DNA of 64,000 bases from Microbacterium sp. Root61 (GTDB lineage Bacteria > Actinomycetota > Actinomycetes > Actinomycetales > Microbacteriaceae), in assembly GCF_001427525.1 (NCBI RefSeq), contig NZ_LMGU01000001.1, positions 1,769,788-1,833,787 on the forward strand, written 5' to 3'. Position numbers and translations under genes: made by a program. Positions 1 to 9,197 of this stretch are shown here, piece by piece (position 1 is the stretch's first letter; every line of letters begins with the position of its first letter). A model generated the notes under the pieces. That model was not told where the DNA came from. It worked only from the letters and a program-made list of their open reading frames with translations, and made no database searches.

Positions 1-504
1 GCGCGTCTCCCAGTTGTCCTCGTGCGGCGCGAGTCGGAAGCAGGTGAGGATGTCGATCTGCGAGACGAGCGCGTCCGAGACATTGCCGTGCAGATCCATC
101 GAGGCGGATACGAGGACGTCGGGGCCGATGATCTCGCGAATACTCGTGATGAGGTCGCCTTCGGCATCCTCCATTCCGTCGACGCTCATCGCACCGTGGA
201 TGTCGAGGAACAGCCCGTCGAGACCGCCCTCCGCCATGAGGTCACGCAGCCCGGCGAGGATACGCCCGGTGATCTCGTCGTAGGTATCGCGCAGAACAGC
301 GCCTCCGGGGATGGAGCGGGCGTAGTAGACCGGAAGCCACTCGGCCGCGCCTGCCGACCGCCCGTCACGCAGCGTCGCGTAGCGGTCCACGAGAGCATCA
401 CCCTCCACCCGATGGAAGTCCCGCGCCCCCGCGCGATGGGGCGAGAAGGTGCTGGATTCGATGGCCATGCCGGCGATGGCGATGCGAGGAAGGCGCTGAG
501 TCAC
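1..504 (-). CDS. M81 family metallopeptidase (MlrC-like), C-terminus cut by window edge
   Basis: The visible 168 residues are the N-terminal part of an M81/MlrC-type protein, a family of zinc peptidases or amidases first known from microcystin breakdown. The family signature DGLFLDIHGAMSV followed by GMEDAEGDL is present near residues 80-105, and a second conserved stretch MDLHGN lies around residue 130. The start is the GTG at 504; an ATG just upstream runs straight into a stop. It follows the ROK regulator on the same strand with a 39-base gap, so the two are probably cotranscribed. M81 genes often sit beside dipeptide-type ABC transporters, as here, but the substrate cannot be deduced. The reading frame stays open to base 1. 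Confidence 0.88.
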   Translation of the reverse strand, partial: MTQRLPRIAIAGMAIESSTFSPHRAGARDFHRVEGDALVDRYATLRDGRSAGAAEWLPVYYARSIPGGAVLRDTYDEITGRILAGLRDLMAEGGLDGLFLDIHGAMSVDGMEDAEGDLITSIREIIGPDVLVSASMDLHGNVSDALVSQIDILTCFRLAPHEDNWETR

Positions 505-543
505 CCCATCAGTGTAGGCAGGATCAGCCTAAGTGCTAGTTCT

Positions 544-1746
544 TCACGCAAATTCCGCAGGACTTCGTTCGATACTGGAGGAAAGCATTTCCAGCTCCTC
601 ATCGATACGTGCAGGGTCGAGAAGCTGCGCGAGCAGCGCACTCCCGACGCCGCGGGGACCGGCGAGGGGACCGGCCGCGCTCACGCTGATCTCGAGCAGA
701 TCGGTCGACATCGGCAGGCAGAGCGTGTAGATCGCCTGACGGACACCGGCGACGAATGCATCGGCGGTCGCGAGCTGCCCTCCGAGGGCGAGAACCTGCG
801 GGTTGAAGAAATTGATGATCGTGGCCAGAACCTCGCCGGTGCGCTGACCGGCCTCGCGCAGCAGTGCCGTTGCCCGCGGGTGGGCATCGCTCGCCAGCGC
901 GAGCACGTCTTCGAGGTGCGAGACCTCCACGCCCGCCTCCCGCAGCGACTCGACGATCGCAGAGCCGCTGGCGACGACATCCAGACACCCCACGCGGCCG
1001 CAGGAGCAGATGATGGGCGGTGCGTCTGTGAGAGCGACGTGACTGATGTCACCCGCGACACCGCGAAACCCGCGATAGAGCCGGCCGTCCGCGATGATTC
1101 CGCACCCGATGCCGCTGCCCGCCTTCACGAAGACCAATTCGTTCACCGACTGCCCGCGCTCGACGAACTCGCCCATCGCCATCGCATTCGCGTCGTTGTC
1201 GACGTGCGACGGAAGCCCTGTCACCGTCCGCAGCAGGTCGCCGACGAGCACTCCGTTCCACCCCGGCATCCGCATGGGCGCGAGGAGCCGCCCGTCGCGT
1301 GAGTCGACAGGGCCGGGGAGGCTCATCGCGATGCCCTCGATCCGCGGCTCGGGGTCCATCCGCCCGGCCAGCTCGCGCGCCGCATCCCACACCGTGTCGA
1401 TCACGACCTGCGGACCGCTCAGCAGCGAAAGAGGCAGCCGCGCATCGGCGACGATGTCGCCGCGCCGGTTCATCAGCACGATCGTGACGTGCCGCTCCCC
1501 CAAGTCGGCTGCCGCAACGACGCTGCCGCCTTCCCGAACCACGAGCATGCGGGGCCGCCGGCCACCCTTCGACTCGCCACGGCCCGATTCCTCGAGGAAG
1601 CCGTGCTCGATGAGCTCATCGACGCGCATCGCGACGGTGGACGGGCTCAGGGCCGTCAACCGCGCAAGGTCCGCCCGCGACGCGGCTCGTCCCGATTGGA
1701 CGAGGCAGAACAGCTCGCCCGCGGTCGCAGTGCTCGAAATGGCCAC
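544..1746 (-). CDS. ROK family transcriptional regulator (NagC/XylR type)
   Basis: A 400-residue protein with an N-terminal winged helix (about residues 10-60, with the helix-turn-helix around SRADLARLTALSPSTVAMRV) joined to a full sugar-kinase-like ROK domain. The ROK zinc site reads CSCGRVGC with the usual final Glu replaced by Asp. The catalytic-type NDAN stretch (HVDNDANAM) is retained, so the effector is probably a sugar or sugar phosphate. It precedes the M81 peptidase on the same strand and is the likely local regulator. The length is normal for this regulator class. Which promoter it controls is not visible. Confidence 0.93.
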   Translation of the reverse strand: MAISSTATAGELFCLVQSGRAASRADLARLTALSPSTVAMRVDELIEHGFLEESGRGESKGGRRPRMLVVREGGSVVAAADLGERHVTIVLMNRRGDIVADARLPLSLLSGPQVVIDTVWDAARELAGRMDPEPRIEGIAMSLPGPVDSRDGRLLAPMRMPGWNGVLVGDLLRTVTGLPSHVDNDANAMAMGEFVERGQSVNELVFVKAGSGIGCGIIADGRLYRGFRGVAGDISHVALTDAPPIICSCGRVGCLDVVASGSAIVESLREAGVEVSHLEDVLALASDAHPRATALLREAGQRTGEVLATIINFFNPQVLALGGQLATADAFVAGVRQAIYTLCLPMSTDLLEISVSAAGPLAGPRGVGSALLAQLLDPARIDEELEMLSSSIERSPAEFA

Positions 1747-2030
1747 CGTGCGCTCCTTTCAATGGATGCTGTTCAAGATAGCTCGCCAATCGCGTCGATC
1801 GCTCCAATCACTCGTAAGCCGCGCCCGTCTGCTCTGCGAGACAGGTGCAATCGGCGGCGGCGATTCCGGTGGCGTGCCGCCTGCGCGGTGGCTGATCCGC
1901 GCAGGCTGTTCCGGCGGAATCCAAGAGTGGTGAGACCGTTCGGATCGCCTCGCGGTCAGATCCGAACCGCGTGGTCCGCCAGCAGAAAGGGGACTTCGCC
2001 GGGATAGTTCCCGCTACTTGTCGGATGCCG

Positions 2031-2315
2031 TCAGCTGGCTCGGGTCACCGGGTGAGCAGGCGGTCGCTGCGGAATGGGGATGGGTATGCGTGAGGCCGTC
2101 CGCGCCACGTCGGCGAGGACTTCGGCAACCGACGCATACCGCTTCGGTAGACCGAGTTCACGGAGCCACACAACGTCGGCTCTCGCGGCGTCCCGCTGAT
2201 TCACGCATGCGACCGCGCGTCGCGCGTCGTTGGGTGGGAACGACCGGTCGTGGATGATCCACTCCGTCTCGGTCAATCGCTGAAGTGCGAATTGCGAGTT
2301 CGTTGGTTTCACCAT
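2031..2315 (-). CDS. Small hypothetical protein
   Basis: A 94-residue protein with no domain I can name. It has a plausible soluble composition, with a segment LTETEWIIHDRSFPPNDARR followed by an Ala/Arg-rich helix. The start is placed at the ATG at 2315 (MVKPTNSQ) rather than the upstream in-frame start at 2327. It stands alone between the ROK regulator (gap about 280 bases) and the AraC regulator. It may be a lineage-specific protein. Coding is supported by the lack of a better frame and a sensible amino acid composition, not by recognised homology. Confidence 0.5.
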   Translation of the reverse strand: MVKPTNSQFALQRLTETEWIIHDRSFPPNDARRAVACVNQRDAARADVVWLRELGLPKRYASVAEVLADVARTASRIPIPIPQRPPAHPVTRAS

Positions 2316-2442
2316 GCTCACTCCCAAAGTCAGACCTTGACGTGTGCACGAGCCTCCGTGACATCACGGAGAGATTAGCTCCGTCGGTGTGGATCGGCAA
2401 GAGCGCAATGCACCCGGATCACCAGCCGGGGCTCTCGATCTG

Positions 2443-3300
2443 TCAGGGACTCGACGTCGCCGCCGTGCGGCGGTACTGCCGGGGGGTCACGCCGTAGGCC
2501 CGCAGGAACTGCCTGTTGAAATTCGACAGGTTGGCGTAGCCGACCTCGGTGGCGATCCAGGCGATCGGCTCCTTGGTGCTCTCCAGTAAGCGGCACGCCT
2601 GAGTCAGCCGGAGTTGGCGGGACATATCGGTGAAAGTCTGGCCGCTGGCGAGCTTGAAGTAGCGAGAGAAGGCGGAGTCGCTCATCGCCGCGCGTCGGGC
2701 CGCGTCGTGCAGGTGTACGCCGGTCCTGAGGTGCTCGAGGATGTACTCGATGGCGTGTGACACCAACGCTGACGCATCCTCGTCGTCCGAGAACGGCACC
2801 CAGTCACGTACCAGTAGCCGGGTGTCCTCGCCGGGTGCCGTCGCCAGAGTGCGGAGCAGTTCGAGGACTCGCACCACGCGTTCCATGCCTTCGGACGCCT
2901 CGCGGACCCGGTGCACAGCGTCGGCTCCGCGCACTGCCGAAGGTCCGTGGAACTCGAGACCGCGCGCGGAGCGTCGAAGGAGTGGATTCAGGCCACGCAG
3001 CTCCGGCATCGCGGCCTGGCAGGCACGCACCCACTCCTCACTGAAGTGCAGCACGGCGTGCGCGTCGGGGATCACCTGCCCCGCCTCGCGATCAGCGATC
3101 CACCGGTGCGGCAGGTTCGGCCCGACGAGCATCAATTGCCCGGGACCGTACGAACCGACCACATCCCCGACGACGTATCTGCCGCTCGAGGCGAGAATCA
3201 GGTGCAGCTCGTACTCCGGGTGATAGTTCCAGCGAGCAAAGGGGTGTGGGTCGTCGTGCAGGTAGAACCGAACCGAGGTGTCCCGGTCCGCCGGGATCAC
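2443..3300 (-). CDS. AraC family transcriptional regulator with cupin sensor
   Basis: The N-terminal half is a cupin-like effector domain (RWNYHPEYELHLI and a later LMLVGPNLPHRWIAD strand). The C-terminal ~100 residues are a double helix-turn-helix AraC domain ending GYANLSNFNRQFLRAYGVTP. No ATG is available at the N-terminus. The frame stays open to 3699, but that would overlap the divergent dehydrogenase. I use the GTG at 3300, which gives 285 residues, the usual size; a TTG at 3420 is possible. It is divergent from the alcohol dehydrogenase at 3544 and is its most likely regulator. The effector is probably a sugar or sugar acid, by analogy with this class. Confidence 0.85.
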   Translation of the reverse strand: MIPADRDTSVRFYLHDDPHPFARWNYHPEYELHLILASSGRYVVGDVVGSYGPGQLMLVGPNLPHRWIADREAGQVIPDAHAVLHFSEEWVRACQAAMPELRGLNPLLRRSARGLEFHGPSAVRGADAVHRVREASEGMERVVRVLELLRTLATAPGEDTRLLVRDWVPFSDDEDASALVSHAIEYILEHLRTGVHLHDAARRAAMSDSAFSRYFKLASGQTFTDMSRQLRLTQACRLLESTKEPIAWIATEVGYANLSNFNRQFLRAYGVTPRQYRRTAATSSP

Positions 3301-3543
3301 CTCCCTGACGGCGGGCCGCCGTGGCGATTCGGCCGCAGGAGAATTCTGCAGTCGTCGAGAAGTGGTGATGAGATTCCCCTCGCAGCGTTCTGACGCCCAT
3401 GAAACGCGGACTCTTCGCAAGAGAATATCGGTTTCAAGCGCGAAGCAGGGATGTCCCGGCCGCGGCGAATGCCGATAATCGGCTGAGACCCGATACCCCG
3501 GCGAGCGTCCCTGCCCCGGATGGGCCGACGAAGGAGCGAGAAG

Positions 3544-4584
3544 ATGAACACGACGATGCGCCAGGTTGTGGTCGCAGGGTTGGACAAAGTCACTGTGACG
3601 GATAGCGCCGTTCCCGAGCCCGGTCCCGGGGAGGTGCGAGTCGCCGTGACCTATGCGGGGATCTGCGGCTCGGACACTCACGCCGTCGCGGGACATCATC
3701 CCTTGCTACCGCCGCCCTACCTCCCGGGCCACGAGCTGCTCGGGGTGGTCGAGAAGACCGGCCCCGGTGTGGACCCGGATCTTGTCGGGACGCGCGCCGT
3801 CGTCAAGCCGAACGTAGAGTGCGGCACGTGTGTCAACTGCCTCGCAGGACGCACCAACGCGTGCCAGAGCCTGGCCTGGATCGGGTGCGACCCGTCCGGC
3901 GCCCTGCCCGGCGGAATGGCGCCGTTGGTCGTCGCGCCCGCGCGGAACATCTTCCCGCTGCCGGACCAGGTGAGTGACGCGGATGGCGTGCTCGTCGAAT
4001 GCCTTGCCACTCCCGTCCACGCCGCCCGCATCGCGGGTGATCTCGGCGGCGCGCGGGTCATGGTCATCGGCGCCGGCACGATCGGTCTGTTCTCGGTGAT
4101 CGCCGCGCGACGCGCGGGCGCCGGCGTGATCGTGGTCTCCGATCCGGAACCCAGCAAGCGCGAACGTGCGCTGCAGTTCGGCGCCGACCATGCCGTCGAC
4201 GCCTTTGATCCCGACTTCGCGGAGAAGACGTCCGCCGGACTGGGCGGCACGGCTGACGTGGTGTTCGACTGCGTGGGGATCGAGACATCCATCCGCCAGG
4301 CGATGAGCGTCCTCCGTCGCGCCGGGACGCTGCTCATCGTCGGCGTGCCGCCGCGAGATGGCTCGGTACCGCTGCCGCTGATTCAGGACTGGGAATTGCG
4401 CGTGCAAGGCTGTGCGAACTACACCGCGGAAGATATCGAGACCGCGATCGCCATCGCCGCCGAAGGCGGCCTCCCGGGAGATCAGATCGTCACGGGCGTC
4501 TACGCGCTCGAGGATGCCTCCGAGGCCTTTGCCGCGGCGGCCCTCGGTACCGCCGGGAAGGTTGTCATCAACCCTCGCGCGTGA
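3544..4584 (+). CDS. Zinc-dependent alcohol/polyol dehydrogenase (MDR family)
   Basis: A 346-residue medium-chain dehydrogenase of the sorbitol/threonine dehydrogenase group. The catalytic zinc ligands appear as the ICGSD segment and PGHELLGVVE. The structural zinc site has its four cysteines intact with the standard spacing (CGTCVNCLAGRTNAC). The Rossmann glycines are in VIGAGTIGLFSV. The ATG at 3544 follows an AAGGAG site eight bases upstream. It probably oxidises a secondary hydroxyl of a sugar, polyol or hydroxy acid with NAD(P). It is divergent from the AraC gene and ends in a strong hairpin at 4590. Confidence 0.93.
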   Translation: MNTTMRQVVVAGLDKVTVTDSAVPEPGPGEVRVAVTYAGICGSDTHAVAGHHPLLPPPYLPGHELLGVVEKTGPGVDPDLVGTRAVVKPNVECGTCVNCLAGRTNACQSLAWIGCDPSGALPGGMAPLVVAPARNIFPLPDQVSDADGVLVECLATPVHAARIAGDLGGARVMVIGAGTIGLFSVIAARRAGAGVIVVSDPEPSKRERALQFGADHAVDAFDPDFAEKTSAGLGGTADVVFDCVGIETSIRQAMSVLRRAGTLLIVGVPPRDGSVPLPLIQDWELRVQGCANYTAEDIETAIAIAAEGGLPGDQIVTGVYALEDASEAFAAAALGTAGKVVINPRA

Positions 4585-4589
4585 GGTCG

Positions 4590-4620
4590 CAGCGGGCCGA
4601 GCACTTGACTCGGCCCGCTG
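4590..4620 (+). terminator. Hairpin terminator after the zinc dehydrogenase
   Basis: A perfect 12-base inverted repeat (CAGCGGGCCGAG ... CTCGGCCCGCTG) with a 7-base loop begins 6 bases after the dehydrogenase stop. There is no T-tract, as is common in high-GC actinobacteria. It separates the dehydrogenase from the FAD oxidoreductase, which has its own operator at 4644. Confidence 0.75.
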
Positions 4621-4643
4621 GCAGGCGGCATGATATTGGCATC

Positions 4644-4659
4644 GGTAAATCGAAATACC
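4644..4659. promoter_or_regulatory. Candidate LacI-type operator upstream of the FAD oxidoreductase
   Basis: The 16-mer GGTAAATCGAAATACC is an imperfect palindrome with a central CG, the usual LacI-family layout. It lies 28 bases before the oxidoreductase start. It matches 14 of 16 bases of the site at 21887-21902 in front of the divergent LacI gene, so one regulator may bind both. The site itself is seen in the sequence; the assignment to a regulator is inferred. Confidence 0.5.
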
Positions 4660-4686
4660 TATTGACCATGGAGGTCCCGAGGTACC

Positions 4687-6930
4687 ATGCGCTTGCTCAA
4701 CTCTCGTGCTGACATCACCGTGATCGGAGGCGGGATGGCGGGCACGTGCGCCGCCATCGCAGCCGCGCGTCTCGGCCGAACAGTGAACCTCATCAACAAC
4801 CGGCCCATGCTCGGCGGCAATGCCAGCAGCGAGATCCGCGTGTGGGTCTGCGGCGCGACTGCCCAAGGCGGTCAGAAGTTCGCTCGCGAGAGCGGGATCA
4901 TGGGCGAACTGTGGCTCGAGAACCTGTTCCGCAACCCCGACGGGAATCCCTTCTACTGGGATCAGGTGGTCCTCGACGCGGTTCGCGCCGAGCCCAACAT
5001 CACCCTCTGGCTCAACACCGACGTCAATGAGGTGGAGATGTCCGAGGAGGAGACTCCGCGGATCGTGTCGGTCACCGGATGGCAGACGGGTGCCGAGACG
5101 CGGGTCCGCTTCGCCGGTTCGGTGTTCATAGACGCCACCGGCGACGCCCTCGTGGGCTTCCTGTCCGGCGCCGACCACCGCCTCGGACAAGAACCCCGGG
5201 ACGAGTTCGACGAGGAGTGGGCACCGGAGGCCGGCGGCGACGATTCGCTGGGCAGCACCATGCTGCTCTACACGAAGGACGTCGGTCACCCCGTGAAGTT
5301 CGTGCCGCCCTCGATCGCGATCGACGTCACGAAGACCTCGATCGTGACGCATCGCCCGATCAGTCTCGATGCCAACGGCTGCACCAACTGGTGGATCGAG
5401 TACGGCGGGCAGATGGACGTCGTCCACGACAACGAGAAGATTCGCGACGAGCTCTGGGGCGTCGTCTACGGGATCTGGGACTACATCAAGAACTCGGGGA
5501 AGTTCGACGCCGACAGCTACACCCTCGAATGGGCGGGATCGGTTCCGGGCAAGCGGGAGTACCGCCGTCTGGTGGGCGATTACATCCTCAACCAGAACGA
5601 CATCATGGGTCAGACGGAATTCGCGGACGCGGTCGCCTTCGGCGGCTGGTCGATCGACCTGCACGCACCAGGAGGGGTTTACCACGCGGGCGCTCCGGCG
5701 AAGAACCTGTTCGGCTCCGGCACCTACGACATCCCGTACCGCAGCCTCTACTCGCGGAACGTCCCGAACCTCATGATGGCCGGGCGCGACATCTCCGCCT
5801 CGCACGTCGCCTTCGGATCGATCCGGGTGATGGCGACCTGCGCCATCGTCGGCGAAGCGGCCGGCACGGGTGCCGCGCTCGCGGTCGAGCGCGATCTCAC
5901 CCCGCGCGAAGTGGGCGAGGTCGCGTTCGCGGACCTGCGGCGCACCCTGCTGCGACAGGATGCCTCGCTCCTCGGCGCGATCTGGGATGACACGCGCGAC
6001 CTCGCCCTCACGGCGACGGCGTCGGCCTCCACGACCCTCCGAACGCTCTCCTACGACGGCGACGATGCAGAGCCCCACGCACTCGCCGTCGGCGACGTCG
6101 CGCTCGTCGTACCCGCAGAACCTCGCGTCGCGGGGCTGTCCCTGCTGGTCGGCGCCGCGACGGCCACGACCGTCGCGGTGGAGCTCTGGGAGACGGCAGG
6201 TGGGCAGAACTACCTGCCGGCCATTCCGGTGGCGGCTGCGGAGGTTCCGGTGGAGGCCGGTCGGCACTGGGTGCCGCTTCCGCTGGAGCACACCCCCTCG
6301 GGCCCGCGCAACGTCGTACTGGTGGTGCGGAAAGCGGCGGGGCTCAGCCTGTTCACGGGTGGTTCCCGGAGCGCGTACGGCGTCCTCGGACTCGTCGAGC
6401 GCGAACCTCGCGTCCTCCGCACCGACGGACTGCCGCAGGCGAATTCCTGGGATGCCGATCCGCTGCGTCGCCGCGGCGTGCACCTGCGCATCGAGCACGC
6501 CACCGACGCCTACCGCGCGGGCAAGGTGATCGGCGGATACGCAAGGCCTTTCGACGGTCCGCAGATGTGGTCGTCCGAACCGATGTCGGACGGACGCGAG
6601 GAGTGGGTGCAGCTCGACTGGCCCGAGACCCACCTCATCGGGCGTGTCGATGCGATCTTCAACGACGACGTCGACGAGCACCTGAACAATCTCCACCGCG
6701 ACCCCAAGCCGTTCGATGTCTTCCCGGAGCTCGTCCGCGACTACCGGATCGAGGTTCGGGTGGACGACGTCTGGCAGGCGATCGTCGACGTCGAGGACAA
6801 TCGCCATCGCCACCGCGTGCACGCGCTGACCGAGCCGCTCCGGGGCGACGCTCTGCGGTTGGTCATCGTTCGCACGAACGGGTCCGATACCGCCCTCGTG
6901 TCATCCCTTCGCGTCTTCGAAGCCGTTTGA
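4687..6930 (+). CDS. FAD-dependent oxidoreductase, large form with extra C-terminal domain
   Basis: A 747-residue flavoprotein. Residues 8-36 form the FAD-binding beta-alpha-beta unit (ADITVIGGGMAGTCAAIAAA), followed by LGGNASSEIRVWV, typical of the FAD_oxidored group. A second FAD contact is MMAGRDISASHVAFGSIRVM near residue 370. From about residue 440 onward there is an additional beta-rich, sugar-binding-like region that the shorter paralogue at 11940 lacks. There is no signal peptide, so it is cytosolic. It is probably an oxidase or dehydrogenase of a carbohydrate or related metabolite, with unknown substrate. A GAGG site lies five bases before the ATG and the operator at 4644 just upstream. 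Confidence 0.85.
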   Translation: MRLLNSRADITVIGGGMAGTCAAIAAARLGRTVNLINNRPMLGGNASSEIRVWVCGATAQGGQKFARESGIMGELWLENLFRNPDGNPFYWDQVVLDAVRAEPNITLWLNTDVNEVEMSEEETPRIVSVTGWQTGAETRVRFAGSVFIDATGDALVGFLSGADHRLGQEPRDEFDEEWAPEAGGDDSLGSTMLLYTKDVGHPVKFVPPSIAIDVTKTSIVTHRPISLDANGCTNWWIEYGGQMDVVHDNEKIRDELWGVVYGIWDYIKNSGKFDADSYTLEWAGSVPGKREYRRLVGDYILNQNDIMGQTEFADAVAFGGWSIDLHAPGGVYHAGAPAKNLFGSGTYDIPYRSLYSRNVPNLMMAGRDISASHVAFGSIRVMATCAIVGEAAGTGAALAVERDLTPREVGEVAFADLRRTLLRQDASLLGAIWDDTRDLALTATASASTTLRTLSYDGDDAEPHALAVGDVALVVPAEPRVAGLSLLVGAATATTVAVELWETAGGQNYLPAIPVAAAEVPVEAGRHWVPLPLEHTPSGPRNVVLVVRKAAGLSLFTGGSRSAYGVLGLVEREPRVLRTDGLPQANSWDADPLRRRGVHLRIEHATDAYRAGKVIGGYARPFDGPQMWSSEPMSDGREEWVQLDWPETHLIGRVDAIFNDDVDEHLNNLHRDPKPFDVFPELVRDYRIEVRVDDVWQAIVDVEDNRHRHRVHALTEPLRGDALRLVIVRTNGSDTALVSSLRVFEAV

Positions 6931-6947
6931 CGTGAAGTGATGGCGTG

Positions 6948-6982
6948 ACGGATGTCGCGGCCGGATCGGTCGCGGCATCCGT
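6948..6982. terminator. Bidirectional terminator between convergent genes
   Basis: A 15-base stem (ACGGATGTCGCGGCC with GGTCGCGGCATCCGT, one wobble pair and one mismatch) and 5-base loop lie just after the FAD oxidoreductase stop and before the end of the convergent LacI gene. It can serve both strands. Confidence 0.7.
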
Positions 6983-7044
6983 TCGCCGCAGGAGTGGTTG
7001 CGCGCTGCGCATCCACGCCCTGGCCGCGACGATTCCGGCGCGAG

Positions 7045-8115
7045 CTACGACCGGCGCGGCGGCGGCGTTGCCGCTTCGCCGATGTACGGCCCGGGGATCT
7101 CCCCGGAACCGCGTTGGATGAGCTTCGTCGGCACAGTGAGTGTCGCCAACTCGAGCGGGGTCTGCGCCATCCGTGCGAGGAGGCGCTCGGCGGCCAGCTC
7201 GCCCATCCGGTGCGGGTCTTGCGCGACGACCGTCACACCGGGCTCGAGCAGGTCGAGCAGTGCGACGTCATCGAACCCGACCATCGCGATCTCGTGCTGG
7301 GCATTGCGTTCGTGGAGAGCGCGGAGCGTGCCGACGACCATGCGGTTGTGCGCCGCGAAGATCGCGGTGGGTGGCTCGGCATCATCGAGCATGCGGTGCA
7401 CCACCTTTCTCGCACCCTCCTCTCCGCGCACCCCGGTGATGTCGCGCGCCTCGGATCGCGAGACGCCCCACGCATCCAGCTCGGCGAAAAAACCGCGTCG
7501 CCTCTCACGGAGGGTCCAGATCCGCTGATCGCTGCCGACGTAGGCGAGTCTGCGGTGACCGTGCTCGAGCAGATGGCGCGTCGCCGCGACGGCGCCGTCG
7601 TAGTTTCGAGAGACCACCGAGTCGAATGCGACTGACACAGCCGGTCGGTCGACGAAGACGATCGCCGTCCCCCTCGCTGCTTCGGCGGAGAGGTACGCCT
7701 GATCGCGCGAGACGGTGGTCAGGATGACCCCGTCGACGCGGCGGCGCAGAAACTCCTTGACCACGGTTCGCTCACGGTCAGGGTCCTCCTCGAAACTTTG
7801 AGCCAGAACGATGATCGAGTGCTTCCGCATGACGGACTCGACGCCGCGATGGATCGCCGCGGAGAAGGGATTGTCGACGCTCTCGAGCATCAGCCCGATC
7901 GCGTTGGTACGGGCCCCCATCCGCCGAAGGCCGCCGGCGTAGACGTTCAGCTCATAGTTGAGGTTGGCCGCGGCGCGCCTGACGCGCTCACCCGTCTCGA
8001 CCGAGACATTTGGTTCACCGTTGAGGACTCTGGAGACCGTCTTCACACCGACGCCGGCCAGCGCCGCGACGTCTCGCATCGTCGCGTGATGCGGTGCCTG
8101 GGGCACGTCTAACAT
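7045..8115 (-). CDS. LacI family transcriptional regulator
   Basis: A 356-residue regulator with an N-terminal LacI helix-turn-helix (ATMRDVAALAGVGVKTVSRV, residues 12-31) and a periplasmic-binding-protein-like sensor domain. It is the last gene of the minus-strand run that starts with the ABC permease at 18762, separated from pfkB by 79 bases holding a short inverted repeat. It may therefore have its own promoter. It is a plausible repressor of that operon, acting on the TGACATCGATGTCA palindromes near 18809 and 18932; this pairing is inferred from proximity and site type. Confidence 0.92.
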   Translation of the reverse strand: MLDVPQAPHHATMRDVAALAGVGVKTVSRVLNGEPNVSVETGERVRRAAANLNYELNVYAGGLRRMGARTNAIGLMLESVDNPFSAAIHRGVESVMRKHSIIVLAQSFEEDPDRERTVVKEFLRRRVDGVILTTVSRDQAYLSAEAARGTAIVFVDRPAVSVAFDSVVSRNYDGAVAATRHLLEHGHRRLAYVGSDQRIWTLRERRRGFFAELDAWGVSRSEARDITGVRGEEGARKVVHRMLDDAEPPTAIFAAHNRMVVGTLRALHERNAQHEIAMVGFDDVALLDLLEPGVTVVAQDPHRMGELAAERLLARMAQTPLELATLTVPTKLIQRGSGEIPGPYIGEAATPPPRRS

Positions 8116-8179
8116 CGATGCTCAACTCGTTCCTGAATGACTGACGACGGAGTTACTCTTCGGGGATCTCAGCTTCTCA

Positions 8180-8200
8180 TCGTAGCCATGAGCGCTACGA
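8180..8200. promoter_or_regulatory. Inverted repeat upstream of the LacI gene
   Basis: Seven-base arms TCGTAGC and GCTACGA flank a 7-base spacer in the gap between pfkB and lacI. It could be an operator for autoregulation or a weak terminator of the upstream operon. No T-tract follows on either strand. Confidence 0.35.
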
Positions 8201-9190
8201 CATTGAGCTTGCCCGATGACCGACATCAGCATCAGAACCTGATCCCTGATCTACGACCTCGGCCCAGGTCGGTGGCTGAGCTCCCGCTCGGGCGACAGTC
8301 GCCGAAGCAGCGCGCTGGGCAAGGGTGGCGAGGGCTTCGGCTTCGTCTGCCTCTAGTGCCCCGGCGGCGAGGGACTGCGCCAACCCCCAGCGCGTCGCCC
8401 CCGCGATGAGAGCTGAGGTGAACGCGTCGCCGGCGCCGATGGTGTCGACCACTCGAGTGCGGATTCCTGGTTGTTCCACCCGGTGGCGCGCAGTGGTGAG
8501 CACGCACCCATCGGCGCCTCGAGTCATGGCGAACAGTCCCACTCCGAGACCGAGCGCCCAGTCGGCGACATCCCGATGATCCGCGCCGGGAAGCAGCCAC
8601 GCGGCGTCCTCGTCGGACAGTTTGAGGATGTCCGCATGGCGACCGAATCGTTCCACACTCTCCAGCGCCGTCGCACGATCGGGCGTGATCGCGGGCCTGG
8701 CGTTCGGATCGAAAGAACGGAGCACGCCGGAGCCTGCCTGTTCGAACAGTTCGAGCACGCGCCCCGCGCCCGGGGCGATCACCGTGGCGAGTGACCCCGT
8801 GTGCAACGCGACGGCTTCCGCGGGGAGGCCGCGACCGGGAGGAATGTCCCAGCGCAGGTCGAATTCGTACGATGCAGAGCCATCGCGCGCCAGCCGCGCT
8901 CTCGCGGTCGACGTTCGCGTTCCGGGAGTCATGGAACCCCCCGCGACGGATACGCCCGCGGAGGAGAGGTGCCCGGCGATGAACCGACCGTCGTCGTCGT
9001 CCCCGAACGTGGTGAGCAACGTCGTGGGCATGCCCAACCGCGCCAAGCCGACGGCGACGTTCATCGGACTGCCGCCGGGCATGCGGCGTTCCGTGCGGTC
9101 GACGTCGACGACGACGTCGACGAGAGACTCACCGACGACGACGACGGATCCCGGCACGCTGTCGCGCCCAGGTGCTTCCGAAATGCGCAT
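8195..9190 (-). CDS. PfkB family carbohydrate kinase
   Basis: A 331-residue ribokinase-fold sugar kinase. The N-terminal signature GGSPMNVAVGLARLG and the C-terminal catalytic motif DTIGAGDAFTSALIAG (with the base Asp in GAGD) are both present. The start at 9190 (MRISEAPGRDS) lies seven bases after the stop of the upstream dehydrogenase, so the two are cotranscribed. Paired with a fructuronate/mannitol-type dehydrogenase it could phosphorylate a ketose or 2-keto-3-deoxy acid, as in uronate or polyol breakdown. Substrate specificity cannot be read from the sequence. Confidence 0.92.
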   Translation of the reverse strand: MRISEAPGRDSVPGSVVVVGESLVDVVVDVDRTERRMPGGSPMNVAVGLARLGMPTTLLTTFGDDDDGRFIAGHLSSAGVSVAGGSMTPGTRTSTARARLARDGSASYEFDLRWDIPPGRGLPAEAVALHTGSLATVIAPGAGRVLELFEQAGSGVLRSFDPNARPAITPDRATALESVERFGRHADILKLSDEDAAWLLPGADHRDVADWALGLGVGLFAMTRGADGCVLTTARHRVEQPGIRTRVVDTIGAGDAFTSALIAGATRWGLAQSLAAGALEADEAEALATLAQRAASATVARAGAQPPTWAEVVDQGSGSDADVGHRASSMS

Positions 9191-9197
9191 CGCCGGG

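Noticed and set aside
3706..6822. A 1038-codon open frame on the minus strand
   Set aside because: It is antisense to the zinc dehydrogenase and the FAD oxidoreductase, has the low-complexity His/Arg/Asp-rich composition of high-GC shadow frames and matches no family.
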